Assembly (NCBI GenBank): GCA_963933885.1
Contig: CAWVWF010000001.1
Span: 1-64,000 of the forward strand
Direction of reading: 5' to 3'
Length of the DNA stretch: 64,000 bases
DNA from: CAWVWF01 sp963933885
GTDB lineage: Bacteria > Bacteroidota > Bacteroidia > Flavobacteriales_C > GCA-002722245
Shown in pieces: positions 36,385-45,096 of the stretch. The first letter of the stretch is position 1; each line of letters begins with the position of its first letter. Position numbers and translations under genes: made by a program. The notes below the pieces were generated by a model. It saw only the letters and a list, made by a program, of their open reading frames with translations, was not told the DNA's origin and did no database searches.

Positions 36385-37511
36385 TATTTCAATTCTTCTT
36401 TTATAGCTTCAACTAAAAGATCACACTCCTTTTTACCAATAGTCATTGGCGGTAACAATCTCAAAATATTTGGGTTACCACATCCACCAGTAAAAATCTT
36501 ATGTTTACTTAATAATGAAGAACGTAATGCTTTTCCATCACCGTTAACCACTAATCCAAGCATTAAACCTCTTCCTGTAATCTTAGAAATTTTATTAACC
36601 TTAGAAAGGTTTTCTATTAGATAATCACCCCACTTCTTAGCGTTGGATAATAATGATTCGTTTTCTATAATTTCAAGAACAGCCAATGAAGCAGCACATG
36701 CTAAATGATTCCCTCCGTATGTTGTCCCTAATAAACCAAAACTAGCTTTAAAGGCTGGAGATAAAACAACTCCTCCAATTGGAAAACCGTTACCCATTCC
36801 TTTAGCCATAGTAATAATATCTGCTTTTATCTCAGCATGCTGATGGGCAAAGAAATCACCAGTTCTACCGAAACCACTCTGTACTTCATCTAATATTAAA
36901 ACAGCTTCGTACTTATTTGCTAAAACTCTTAAACCTTGTAAAAAATCATTTGTTGGTTCAATTATCCCAGCAATTCCTTGAATTCCTTCAATGATAATTC
37001 CTGCAACATCTCCTTCTGCTAAAGCGTCAGAAACTGCATCTAAATCATTTAAAGGTAAATATGTAGTATTGATATCTCCATTAAATTCTGATTTCATTTT
37101 TGGTCCATCAGTAACTTTTAATGCACCACCTGTTCTTCCATGAAATCCTTTTTCGAAAGCTAAAACTCTTGAGTTTCCTGTATGGAAACTTGCCATCTTT
37201 AAAGCATTCTCAACTGCTTCTGCTCCACTGTTACATAGGAACAAATTATAGTCGTTATATCCTGAAATCTCTCCTAATTTATTTGCTAGATCTACTTGAG
37301 TATTATTGATGACAGAATTTGAATAAAATCCAATTTTACTCAATTGATCAGTAATCTTAGAAACGTAATGTGGATGAGAATGCCCTACCGAAATAACAGC
37401 ATGTCCTCCATAAAAATCAAGATATTCTGTTCCTTCTTTATCGTAAACATATGACCCACTCGCCTTAACTGGTTCGATAGGGAATAATGGATATACTTCA
37501 AATAAATTCAT
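36384..37511 (-). CDS. argD: Acetyl/succinyl-ornithine aminotransferase
   Basis: This is a class-III PLP aminotransferase (375 aa) that converts N-acyl-glutamate semialdehyde to N-acylornithine with glutamate as donor. It shows LFLCNSGAEAVENALKMA, FEKGFHGRTGGAL, ILDEVQSGFGRTG and the PLP lysine in TMAKGMGNGFPIGG (Lys237). The gene follows argC with a 10-base gap and overlaps the YwbE-like gene. Position in the operon supports ArgD rather than another omega-aminotransferase. Whether the acyl group is acetyl or succinyl (as in Bacteroides) cannot be told here. Confidence 0.93.
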   Translation of the reverse strand: MNLFEVYPLFPIEPVKASGSYVYDKEGTEYLDFYGGHAVISVGHSHPHYVSKITDQLSKIGFYSNSVINNTQVDLANKLGEISGYNDYNLFLCNSGAEAVENALKMASFHTGNSRVLAFEKGFHGRTGGALKVTDGPKMKSEFNGDINTTYLPLNDLDAVSDALAEGDVAGIIIEGIQGIAGIIEPTNDFLQGLRVLANKYEAVLILDEVQSGFGRTGDFFAHQHAEIKADIITMAKGMGNGFPIGGVVLSPAFKASFGLLGTTYGGNHLACAASLAVLEIIENESLLSNAKKWGDYLIENLSKVNKISKITGRGLMLGLVVNGDGKALRSSLLSKHKIFTGGCGNPNILRLLPPMTIGKKECDLLVEAIKEELK

Positions 37512-37521
37512 GGTCTATAAT

Positions 37522-38502
37522 TTAAAATGCAACAGTTTTCAATTTCAATCCAGTCTTTTCTTCTAATCCAAATAACAAGTTCATATTCTGAACAGCTTGT
37601 CCAGACGCCCCTTTTAACAAGTTATCGATTGCACTTTGAACATAGATATTTCCATCATGTAATTCAACTTGAAGAATACATTTGTTTGTATTAACAACTT
37701 GCTTTAAATCTAGTGCTCCATCTATCACGTGGATAAAAGGGTGATCGCTATAATATGATTTATAAAGCGCAATTGCATCTGCCTCAGAACCAGAAAACTT
37801 AGTATAAACACTTGCTAAGATTCCACGTGTGAAGTTTCCTCTGTAAGGGATAAAGTTTACAGCCTGACTAAAGTTAGGTTGTAAATGTTTTAAAGTTGCT
37901 TTGATCTCTTTTAAGTGCTGGTGTGTAAACTGTTTGTAAACACTTATGTTTCCATTTCTCCAAGAGAAATGTGATGTGTCACTTGGTACTCGTCCTGCTC
38001 CTGTTGAACCTGTTACCGCACTTACATGAATATCATCAGAAATTTTTCCTTCGCTTGCTAAAGGCAGCAAAGCAAATTGAATTGCAGTTGCAAAACAACC
38101 TGGGTTAGCTATTTTAGTAGCCGTTTTAATTTTTTCTTTTTGAAATTCTGGTAATCCATAAATGAATCCAGATGTATCACTTTCAAAGTCGTCTATAGAG
38201 TGACGGAAATCTGTACTTAAATCAATTATTTTTGTTTGCTCAGAAATATTATTGTCTTCCAAGAACACTTTTGATTTACCATGAGGTAAACACAAAAACA
38301 AAACATCAACTTCAGTTAACTCATTAGAAAAAACCAATTCAGTTTCTCCCAATAAATCTCTATGTGTTTTATGTACGGCATTCCCAGCTTGAGAAGTACT
38401 GTAAACATACTTTATATCAACGTTTGGATGATTAATTATAATTCGTAGCAATTCACCTCCTGTGTATCCTGCTCCTCCTGCAATTCCAACTTTAATATTC
38501 AT
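37522..38502 (-). CDS. argC: N-acetyl-gamma-glutamyl-phosphate reductase
   Basis: ArgC reduces N-acyl-glutamyl phosphate to the semialdehyde with NADPH. The 326-aa product has the nucleotide-binding start VGIAGGAGYTGGELLRII, LFLCLPHGKS, the catalytic cysteine in IANPGCFATAIQ (Cys136) and VTGSTGAGR. It lies between argG (26-base gap) and argD in one transcription unit. Length and motifs are typical. Confidence 0.95.
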   Translation of the reverse strand: MNIKVGIAGGAGYTGGELLRIIINHPNVDIKYVYSTSQAGNAVHKTHRDLLGETELVFSNELTEVDVLFLCLPHGKSKVFLEDNNISEQTKIIDLSTDFRHSIDDFESDTSGFIYGLPEFQKEKIKTATKIANPGCFATAIQFALLPLASEGKISDDIHVSAVTGSTGAGRVPSDTSHFSWRNGNISVYKQFTHQHLKEIKATLKHLQPNFSQAVNFIPYRGNFTRGILASVYTKFSGSEADAIALYKSYYSDHPFIHVIDGALDLKQVVNTNKCILQVELHDGNIYVQSAIDNLLKGASGQAVQNMNLLFGLEEKTGLKLKTVAF

Positions 38503-38528
38503 AATGTTATGCTTTATTAATCGTATGA

Positions 38529-39719
38529 TTAGTCCTCGAACAAACCATTTACTTTATTAAAAATAATGTTTGGTACTGCTGCAATTTTAGAGAATCCTCT
38601 TACATCGTTTCCATCCCAAAGTGTATTCATTTCACCATATTGAGCAGCTGTACTATTCATTAAATCGTGCTTACTTTCAATTCCTAAAACTTGGAAATGA
38701 TTTGGCGACAATTTAACTTTTACTGTTCCTGTTACATACTTCTGTGTGTCTTCAAGGAATGTTTCTATGTTTCTCATTACAGGATCTAAAAACTGACCTT
38801 CATGTAGTAAGTTCCCATACCAGTTCGCCAATTGTTCTTTCCAATATAATTGCCATTTAGTAAGCGTGTGCTTTTCTAAAGTATGGTGTGCTTTTATAAT
38901 AATTAATGGTGCAGCAGCTTCAAAACCAACTCTTCCTTTAATTCCTACAATTGTATCTCCTACATGAACATCTCTTCCAATTCCAAACTGACAAGCGATT
39001 TCATTCAATTTATTGATTGCATCAATAGGTGCTAAATCTTCACCATTTAATCCAACAATTTCTCCTTGTTTTATTGTTAATTCAACCTCTTCAGTATCTG
39101 TTCTTTCAACTTGAGAAGGGAAAGCCTCATCAGCTAAAAATTGATCAGAAGTTAAAGTTTCCTTTCCTCCTACAGATGTACCCCAGATTCCTTTATTGAT
39201 AGAATATGCAGCTTTACTCCAATCTCCTTCAACACCATGTTTCGTTAAAAACTCGATTTCATCCTCTCTTGATAATTTATTATCTCTAATTGGTGTTATT
39301 ATTTCTGCTTCTGGATAAACAATATGGAATGCCATATCGAAACGAACTTGATCATTTCCAGCACCTGTACTTCCATGTGCAATAGCGTCTGCACCTAATT
39401 CCTTAGCATACTGTGCAATTGCAACTGCTTGGAAAATTCTTTCGGCACTAACACTTAATGGGTAAGTATTATTCTTTAATATATTTCCGAAAATTAAATA
39501 CTTAATACAACGATCGTAAAAATCTTGAGTAACTGTAATTGCCTTATAAGAAGTCACTCCAATTGTATTAGCTCTTTTCTCTACGAACTCTAACTCCTCT
39601 TTAGAAAATCCTCCAGTATCAATTAATACTGCATGAACCTCATATCCTTTATCTCCTAAATACTTTACACAATAAGTAGTATCTAAACCACCACTATATG
39701 CTAAAACAACCTTTTTCAT
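38529..39719 (-). CDS. argG: Argininosuccinate synthase
   Basis: ArgG joins citrulline and aspartate with ATP. The 396-aa product starts with the PP-loop ATPase motif VVLAYSGGLDTTYC and has HGSTGAGNDQVRFD, which contacts citrulline/aspartate in the family. It is the second gene of the operon, 24 bases after the GNAT gene. The downstream lyase ArgH is encoded about 18 kb away at 19189. Confidence 0.95.
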   Translation of the reverse strand: MKKVVLAYSGGLDTTYCVKYLGDKGYEVHAVLIDTGGFSKEELEFVEKRANTIGVTSYKAITVTQDFYDRCIKYLIFGNILKNNTYPLSVSAERIFQAVAIAQYAKELGADAIAHGSTGAGNDQVRFDMAFHIVYPEAEIITPIRDNKLSREDEIEFLTKHGVEGDWSKAAYSINKGIWGTSVGGKETLTSDQFLADEAFPSQVERTDTEEVELTIKQGEIVGLNGEDLAPIDAINKLNEIACQFGIGRDVHVGDTIVGIKGRVGFEAAAPLIIIKAHHTLEKHTLTKWQLYWKEQLANWYGNLLHEGQFLDPVMRNIETFLEDTQKYVTGTVKVKLSPNHFQVLGIESKHDLMNSTAAQYGEMNTLWDGNDVRGFSKIAAVPNIIFNKVNGLFED

Positions 39720-39743
39720 AATTTATTTATTAAAGTATGCGTT

Positions 39744-40289
39744 CTATTTTTTCTTCTTTTCTGCCTTTGGGTCCATGAGCATTCCTGTACACAAACAATG
39801 TTTTTTATCCGTTCTAGTTAAGATGTCGTAATTAACACAACTCATACACCCTTTCCAAAACTGTTCATCATCTGTCAATTCACTAAATGTAACTGGGACA
39901 TAACCCAAATCTGAATTAATTTTCATTACAGGTAATGATGTTGTCAAACCAAATATTTTAGCGTCTGGAAATTTTTTTCTTGACAACTTAAATGCGAATT
40001 CTTTAATTTGCTTAGCTAAGCCAAAACCTCTATATTCTTCACTTACTATTAATCCTGAGTTTGCAACATATTTATTGTGTCCCCATGATTCGATATAACA
40101 AAAGCCTGCAACAACATCTCCATCAACGGCAATGATCGCTTTTCCTTCTTCTATTTTTTGAATGATATACTCAGGTTTACGTTTTGCAATCCCAGTTCCT
40201 CGCTTTTCTGCAGCATCACTAATTAAATCCACGATTAAACTCGCGTACTTTATGTGATTTTTGTTAGCTACTTCTATTTCGATTTTCAT
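39744..40289 (-). CDS. GNAT N-acetyltransferase, probable N-acylglutamate synthase of the arginine operon
   Basis: This 181-aa GNAT protein opens the operon. The acetyl-CoA-binding region is SGLIVSEEYRGFGLAKQIKEFA (R/Q-x-x-G-x-G/A type). The C-terminus carries two close cysteine pairs, GCMSC and HCLC, within TRTDKKHCLCTGM, suggesting a metal or structural site outside the core GNAT fold. A GNAT of this kind adjoins argG in many Bacteroidota and is a candidate for the first step, acylation of glutamate, because no ArgA/ArgJ is present in this window. That role is inferred from context. Confidence 0.82.
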   Translation of the reverse strand: MKIEIEVANKNHIKYASLIVDLISDAAEKRGTGIAKRKPEYIIQKIEEGKAIIAVDGDVVAGFCYIESWGHNKYVANSGLIVSEEYRGFGLAKQIKEFAFKLSRKKFPDAKIFGLTTSLPVMKINSDLGYVPVTFSELTDDEQFWKGCMSCVNYDILTRTDKKHCLCTGMLMDPKAEKKKK

Positions 40290-40331
40290 CTTTCTAAATA
40301 TTAATTTGAATTTTTAATGAACTCTTTTAAC

Positions 40332-40388
40332 TAGGATTTAAATATCCTGTTTAACTAAACCCTTGCAGGCCTGCGAATTCTAATCCTA
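40332..40388 (-). promoter_or_regulatory. Mutually exclusive pairing segments in the arginine operon leader
   Basis: In the leader RNA, TAGGATT (complement of 40382-40388), inside the leader-peptide reading frame, can pair with AATCCTA (complement of 40332-40338). The latter also forms a local hairpin (AGGAT/ATCCT within 40333-40348). Competing structures of this kind are what a ribosome-position switch needs. No U-run terminator follows, so regulation might act on translation of the GNAT gene. The stems are short (5-7 bp). Confidence 0.4.
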
Positions 40389-40432
40389 TTTAGAACAACT
40401 AATTTGATGATATGTTGAGATGCACCTTTCAT
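40355..40432 (-). CDS. Probable arginine leader peptide, 25 aa
   Basis: A short ORF lies between the predicted promoter and the GNAT-argG-argC-argD operon. It starts MKGASQHIIK and ends NRIRIRRPARV-stop: five arginines within residues 16-24, encoded AGG, AGA, CGC, AGG, AGG. A run of the end-product amino acid just before the stop is the hallmark of attenuator leader peptides. The ATG lies about ten bases after the -7 element, so translation would begin almost at the RNA 5' end. It stops 65 bases before the GNAT start. The ORF and codons are seen directly; its regulatory role is inferred. Confidence 0.7.
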   Translation of the reverse strand: MKGASQHIIKLVVLNRIRIRRPARV

Positions 40433-40442
40433 AAGTGGAGTG

Positions 40443-40473
40443 CAAAGATAATAAAAATCTGTTGAGGATGCAT
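40443..40473 (-). promoter_or_regulatory. Predicted promoter of the arginine operon
   Basis: On the minus strand ATG (40473-40471; consensus TTG), 20 bases, then TATCTTTG (40450-40443), a full TAnnTTTG match. Transcription would start near 40437 and include the leader peptide. Confidence 0.6.
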
Positions 40474-40531
40474 GTAAAGTCTACACTAACTTATAGATGA
40501 GTAATCTGAAATAGTTTTTGAATGAAAACCT

Positions 40532-41347
40532 TTACTTCCATAAATCCATTTTCTCTAGCTTTAATTCATTCCCAAAGAAAAATTTCGTGCTCTTTTCAAA
40601 AGACTTAGTATAGTCTGAAACGTAAAAATGATGACTGTTGTTAGCCTTATTAGACAGTAAGTCCTTTTCTTCTAATGCCTTTTTAACTGAAGCTGCAACC
40701 ACTTTAGCACTATTGATAATTTTTACTTTTCTATTATTATCCGCATAAAATTCTTCAACTTCACTTTCAATTAACGGGTAATGGGTGCAACCTAAAATTA
40801 AAGCTTCAACATCCTTAATGTTTTTCTTGTTTAAATATTCTGCAATTACAGTTCTAGAAATAGTATTGTTAAAGAAGCCTTCTTCAATCATTGGCGCTAA
40901 CAGAGGAGTCGCTAGCGAAGCTACTTCTATATTTTCGTTGATGTTCTTAATCGACTTAGGGTAAATTCTTGAACCAATCGTTCCTTTTGTTGCTATTACT
41001 CCAACCTTGTCATTTGAATTGTTGATTGCAATATGCTGAGCAACAGGATCGATAACATTAAGTAAAGGAAAGTCTATTGGTAAGATTTTCTTTAATGGTT
41101 TTGAGGCCACTGACGAAGCTGTGTTACAAGCAATAACAATAGCCTTGCAATTCTTTTCCAGTAAAAACTTACTGATCAAAGCTGAGTAATGCTTAATAGA
41201 ATATGCTGCTTTATCACCATATGGAAAGTGAGCTGTGTCTCCGAAATAAATAATTTGCTCGTTTGGAAGAATCTTTGCAATTTCTTTAGCAACAGTTAAT
41301 CCTCCAATTCCACTATCAAATATTCCTATTGGTGCGTCTTTATTCAT
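40532..41347 (-). CDS. murI: Glutamate racemase
   Basis: MurI supplies D-glutamate for peptidoglycan. The 271-aa product has IGIFDSGIGGLTV (Asp11), ACNTASS with catalytic Cys74, and LGCTHYPLI with catalytic Cys187. Both cysteines of the two-base mechanism are present. It follows the Skp-like genes beyond a terminator at 41361-41391, so it is expressed by read-through or from its own unseen promoter. Downstream is the arginine operon control region. Confidence 0.95.
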   Translation of the reverse strand: MNKDAPIGIFDSGIGGLTVAKEIAKILPNEQIIYFGDTAHFPYGDKAAYSIKHYSALISKFLLEKNCKAIVIACNTASSVASKPLKKILPIDFPLLNVIDPVAQHIAINNSNDKVGVIATKGTIGSRIYPKSIKNINENIEVASLATPLLAPMIEEGFFNNTISRTVIAEYLNKKNIKDVEALILGCTHYPLIESEVEEFYADNNRKVKIINSAKVVAASVKKALEEKDLLSNKANNSHHFYVSDYTKSFEKSTKFFFGNELKLEKMDLWK

Positions 41348-41360
41348 TTAGCTAAAATAA

Positions 41361-41391
41361 AAAAAGCTGTCCCAAATTATGGAACAGCTTT
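41361..41391 (-). terminator. Terminator after the second Skp-like gene
   Basis: AAAGCTGTCCCA and TGGAACAGCTTT (41363-41374, 41380-41391) pair with one mismatch. On the minus strand the stem is followed by U-rich TTTTTATTTT. It separates the uppS-bamA-skp-skp unit from murI, leaving only 13 bases before murI. Confidence 0.75.
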
Positions 41392-41412
41392 ATTATCCGT
41401 TAATATTTTATA

Positions 41413-41952
41413 CTATCTCCCAACTGGTAAATTAGGATTTTGAGGTAAAGCTTCAGCAGTTAAACCTAATGAAAGTCTTACTTGTTTTGTAATGTTTGTT
41501 CCTCCTGAATATAATGTAGCCGCTTCTTCTAATACATAAGTATATCCATCTTTCTTAGCGATTGTTTCAATTGCTTCAGCAAGTTTTTCTTGTAATGGAA
41601 GTGCCAATTCTTGTTCTTTTTGTTGAGCCATTTGTTGAAACTGAGGAACAGTTTCTCTTTCTAATTTTTGTTTTCTAGCTCCTAAAGATGATTCTTTCAT
41701 TTTAGCAAGTTGAGGAGATAATGTTGCCTGCTCAGCAATAAATTTTTGAATATCTGTATCTAATTGATTTTGCTGACGCATGTATTCTGCTTCTAATTCT
41801 TTCGCAAATTGTTGAAGTTTTTGAGGAATTGAATCTTTTGCTGCTAAATCTCTAATAATTTCCTGAGAGTTAATATGAGCTAATTTTTGTTTTTGTGCGA
41901 ATGTTGAAAATGATAATCCAACTGCTAAAAGTATAAGTGCAAATTTTTTCAT
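41413..41952 (-). CDS. Skp/OmpH-family periplasmic chaperone (second copy)
   Basis: This 179-aa exported protein (MKKFALILLAVGLSFSTFAQ) has a Skp/OmpH-type architecture: a short beta strand LAHINSQEIIRDL, a long charged helical hairpin (about residues 40-125, many K, E, Q), then the closing DGYTYVLEEAATLY. Skp holds unfolded outer-membrane proteins on the way to BamA. It lies directly downstream of a paralogue and of bamA in the same operon. Confidence 0.88.
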   Translation of the reverse strand: MKKFALILLAVGLSFSTFAQKQKLAHINSQEIIRDLAAKDSIPQKLQQFAKELEAEYMRQQNQLDTDIQKFIAEQATLSPQLAKMKESSLGARKQKLERETVPQFQQMAQQKEQELALPLQEKLAEAIETIAKKDGYTYVLEEAATLYSGGTNITKQVRLSLGLTAEALPQNPNLPVGR

Positions 41953-41995
41953 TGTTATCGTGTTTTATTAGTTTTTATTTAAGAGCGTAATATTA

Positions 41996-42508
41996 CTACA
42001 AATATCCTAATTTTTTTAGAACTAGATCTGTTTTATCGTATTTAGAATTATAGTACAATACAGCAACATCTGAAGCAGAATCTAAAACGAAAGCATAACT
42101 TCCTTTTTGAGCAACTTCCTGTATAGCAGTGTAAACCTTATCCTGAATTGGTTTTATTAATTTCTGACGCTCCTTATAAAGGTCTCCATCAGAACCAAAA
42201 TGTTTCTTTTTTAAATCAGATAAATTAAATTTCGCTTTATTTATTTCCTCTTCACGCTGATTTCTCATGCTTTCAGAGAGCAAAATTTTATCTGCTTGGT
42301 ACGTAGAATACAATTGATCAATTTGCTTGGAAGCTTTTTCAATATTCTCTTGATATTGTTTAGCTAAACCATCTATTTTTTCTTGTGCTTCTGCGTACTC
42401 AGGTATCTGGTTTAAAATTTCTTGCGTATTTACAAATGCTATTTTCTGCGCCTGCATTGAGAAGGCAACTAGCATACCAAACGAAAATAAAAATGCGATT
42501 TTTTTCAT
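41996..42508 (-). CDS. Skp/OmpH-family periplasmic chaperone (first copy)
   Basis: The start at 42508 (MKKIAFLFSFGMLVAFSMQAQ) gives a clean signal peptide; an upstream in-frame codon at 42526 lies inside bamA. The 170-aa product shows the Skp pattern: KIAFVNTQEILNQIPEY, coiled-coil arms of about residues 40-120, and GSYAFVLDSASDVAVLYYN at the end. It sits between bamA and a second skp-like gene. A pair of such genes behind bamA is usual in Bacteroidota. Confidence 0.88.
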   Translation of the reverse strand: MKKIAFLFSFGMLVAFSMQAQKIAFVNTQEILNQIPEYAEAQEKIDGLAKQYQENIEKASKQIDQLYSTYQADKILLSESMRNQREEEINKAKFNLSDLKKKHFGSDGDLYKERQKLIKPIQDKVYTAIQEVAQKGSYAFVLDSASDVAVLYYNSKYDKTDLVLKKLGYL

Positions 42509-42519
42509 AATACTATTTT

Positions 42520-45096
42520 TTACCATCCACTTAAGTTCCCTCCGAATGTAAATGTGAATTGCCCTGGGAAAGATGAGAATGTAGGTGCAACAACATCATT
42601 AGCTGGATTGAATGGGAAACCATAATCAAACCCTAACATTCCTAACATTGGTAAGAATAATCTAACTCCCATTCCTGCAGTTCTTTTAACATCAAAAGGA
42701 TTGAATTGACTTAATGATGCGTAAGTGTTTCCTGCTTCCGCAAACGCTAAAGCGTATATTGTTGCTTGAGGCTGTAAACTAATTGGATATCTTAATTCGA
42801 AAGTATATTTAATTGCTGCAACTCCTCCATTATTTGCTTCACCTTTATAAACGATGTTTGATGAATTTGCTTCAGTAAATCCTCTAAGTGGAATAATTTC
42901 TCTTCCATCAATATTATATCCAGTTAAACCTGAACCTCCCATATAGAATCTTTCAAATGGTGAAGTTCCGATGTTTTTATTATAACTAGCTAAAACTCCA
43001 AAATTCACTTTAGAATACAATACCAAGTTTTGAACGATCTTGCTATACCAACCTGCGTGGAACTTATACTTGTGATATTCTATCCATTTAAATTTATCTA
43101 CATCATTCGTCATTGCTGCAATTGCAGCATCTGAATTTGCCCATGAAACAGCAGGTAATGAGAATTGACCGATTAAACTAAACTCTCCTCCTGATCTTGG
43201 ATAAATCGGTTGATCAATACTACTTCTAGATAATGTTAATTTTAAATTTAGGTTATTAAATTTCCCTAATTCCTCTTGTGCAATATTTAATCCGCTATAG
43301 TTAAATACATCATAATGTTGGTATCCAACACTAGCTTGGAATCTGAAAAAGTTATCTGGAACTTTTAATCTTGTTCCCCAACCTAAACTAGCCCCTGTAA
43401 TATACTGATGACCATCAGTACTTGTACTCTTTAGTCTTGTATGATAAATAGAAGTACTTAATGAATTAGGTCGTTTACCACCTAACCATGGTTCCATAAA
43501 ACTAAAGTTATATGATTGGTACCATGCTCCAGAAGACTGAGCTCTGATACTTAAAGTCTGACCATCTCCTGATGGAATTGGACTCCAAGATTCCTTTTTC
43601 CAAAACTTATTTAGGGAGAAGTTATTAAAACTTAATCCCAAAGTACCAACAACTCTACCTGCTCCATAACCTCCTTGTAATTCAAACTGATCAGAAGGTT
43701 GTTCTTCAACAATAAATTCAATATCTACAGTTCCATTTGCTGGATTTGGTTTTGGATTAACTTGTAGTTTTTCTGGATTGAAATATTTCAAGTTAGCAAG
43801 TTCTCTTTGAGATCTAATAATATCGGACCTCTTAAACAACTCTCCTGGTTTTGTATATATTTCTCTCAAGATTACATGATCACTAGTTTTAGTGTTTCCT
43901 ACTATTGTAATTCTACCAACAATTGCTTGCTTTCCTTCGTAAATCTTAACTAATAAATCGATAGAATCATTTTCAACCTTAACCTCAGCAGGCTCTAAGT
44001 TGAAGAACAAATAACCATCATCTAAATACAAAGAACTGACATCAGTTCCTGCTGGATCCATTGACAATCTTTGTTGTAATTTTTGCTCATTGTAAACATC
44101 ACCTTTGTGAATATTTAAATATCTCTTTAAAAACTCATTTGTGTATTTAGAATTTCCTGAAAAGTTGATATTTCTAAAGTAATAGCGAGTTCCTTCATTA
44201 ACAGTAATTTCCAATTTAATTCTGTTATCAGCAGTTCTAATTAAAGTATCTTTTACAATCTTCATATCTCTGAATCCAAACTGCATATATGCTGCTTTCA
44301 CAGCCTCTAAATCCGCTTGATATTCTTCATCAACTAATTTTGAAGATTTAAATACATTCCATAATCTGAACCTTTTTGTTTCAGCCATGGCTTTTCTAAG
44401 CTTATTATCTGGTAAAGCTCTGTTCCCTTTGAATACAATGTCCTCAATCCTAACTCTTGGACCTTCATCAACATCAAAATTCAATATTACTTTATTATTT
44501 TTCGTCGTATCATTTACTGTATGATGTGTAATCTTCGGGTATAACCTACCTTCTTCTTCGTAAAATAATTTGATTTTACTTTCAGCAACCAATACAATGT
44601 TTTTAGAATAAGAACTGTAAGTTAATGGGTTCAAAATTTCTTCCAAATCCTCTCTATCACTTTTACTCGCTGATTTCCCCTCTTCTGTTTTTAAGACTTT
44701 AATTGATGAAACCTGTGGTGCTTCTTTAAATCTAAATAGTAAATCAACATTTTCACCTTCAATTTTAGAAACAAAAAGCTGAATATGTGTGAAAATTTTA
44801 TGCTCCCATAGTTTATGAATCGCTTTAGCAGTTTCATCTCCTGGTATATGTAATTTCTGACCTTCAGACAATCCACTTCTGATTAAAATCGCACTTTTAT
44901 TTAAAGTTGTTCCCTCAATAGAAATGGAACGGATAGTATAATTTTTACCGATCTCTAAAGCTGGTTCTATATATTTTGGAATTACAATACTATCTTTTGC
45001 TGAAGAATCTAAAGTTGTAGATGCTACTTCTACCTCTTGAGCTAAAGTGATTAAAGCCGAAAAGGCAAATATAATTGAGCTAACTATTTTTTTCAT
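42520..45096 (-). CDS. bamA: Outer membrane protein assembly factor BamA
   Basis: This 858-aa Omp85 protein inserts beta-barrels into the outer membrane. After the signal peptide (ending ITLAQ) come tandem POTRA domains to about residue 460 (for example VRIEDIVFKGNRALPDNKLR, RYYFRNINFSGNSKYTNEFL, AIVGRITIVGNTKTSDHVIL). The 16-strand barrel then includes the family motif FYMGGSGLTGYNIDGRE (the VRGF/Y-type loop). The C-terminus ends in an aromatic residue (FGGNLSGW). Its start overlaps the uppS stop by one base, implying coupled translation; the Skp-like genes follow. Confidence 0.95.
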   Translation of the reverse strand: MKKIVSSIIFAFSALITLAQEVEVASTTLDSSAKDSIVIPKYIEPALEIGKNYTIRSISIEGTTLNKSAILIRSGLSEGQKLHIPGDETAKAIHKLWEHKIFTHIQLFVSKIEGENVDLLFRFKEAPQVSSIKVLKTEEGKSASKSDREDLEEILNPLTYSSYSKNIVLVAESKIKLFYEEEGRLYPKITHHTVNDTTKNNKVILNFDVDEGPRVRIEDIVFKGNRALPDNKLRKAMAETKRFRLWNVFKSSKLVDEEYQADLEAVKAAYMQFGFRDMKIVKDTLIRTADNRIKLEITVNEGTRYYFRNINFSGNSKYTNEFLKRYLNIHKGDVYNEQKLQQRLSMDPAGTDVSSLYLDDGYLFFNLEPAEVKVENDSIDLLVKIYEGKQAIVGRITIVGNTKTSDHVILREIYTKPGELFKRSDIIRSQRELANLKYFNPEKLQVNPKPNPANGTVDIEFIVEEQPSDQFELQGGYGAGRVVGTLGLSFNNFSLNKFWKKESWSPIPSGDGQTLSIRAQSSGAWYQSYNFSFMEPWLGGKRPNSLSTSIYHTRLKSTSTDGHQYITGASLGWGTRLKVPDNFFRFQASVGYQHYDVFNYSGLNIAQEELGKFNNLNLKLTLSRSSIDQPIYPRSGGEFSLIGQFSLPAVSWANSDAAIAAMTNDVDKFKWIEYHKYKFHAGWYSKIVQNLVLYSKVNFGVLASYNKNIGTSPFERFYMGGSGLTGYNIDGREIIPLRGFTEANSSNIVYKGEANNGGVAAIKYTFELRYPISLQPQATIYALAFAEAGNTYASLSQFNPFDVKRTAGMGVRLFLPMLGMLGFDYGFPFNPANDVVAPTFSSFPGQFTFTFGGNLSGW

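Noticed and set aside
40365..40374. GCAGGCCTGC palindrome as an ArgR operator
   Set aside because: It lies inside the leader-peptide codons, does not resemble an ARG box and is too short; no ArgR gene is in the window.
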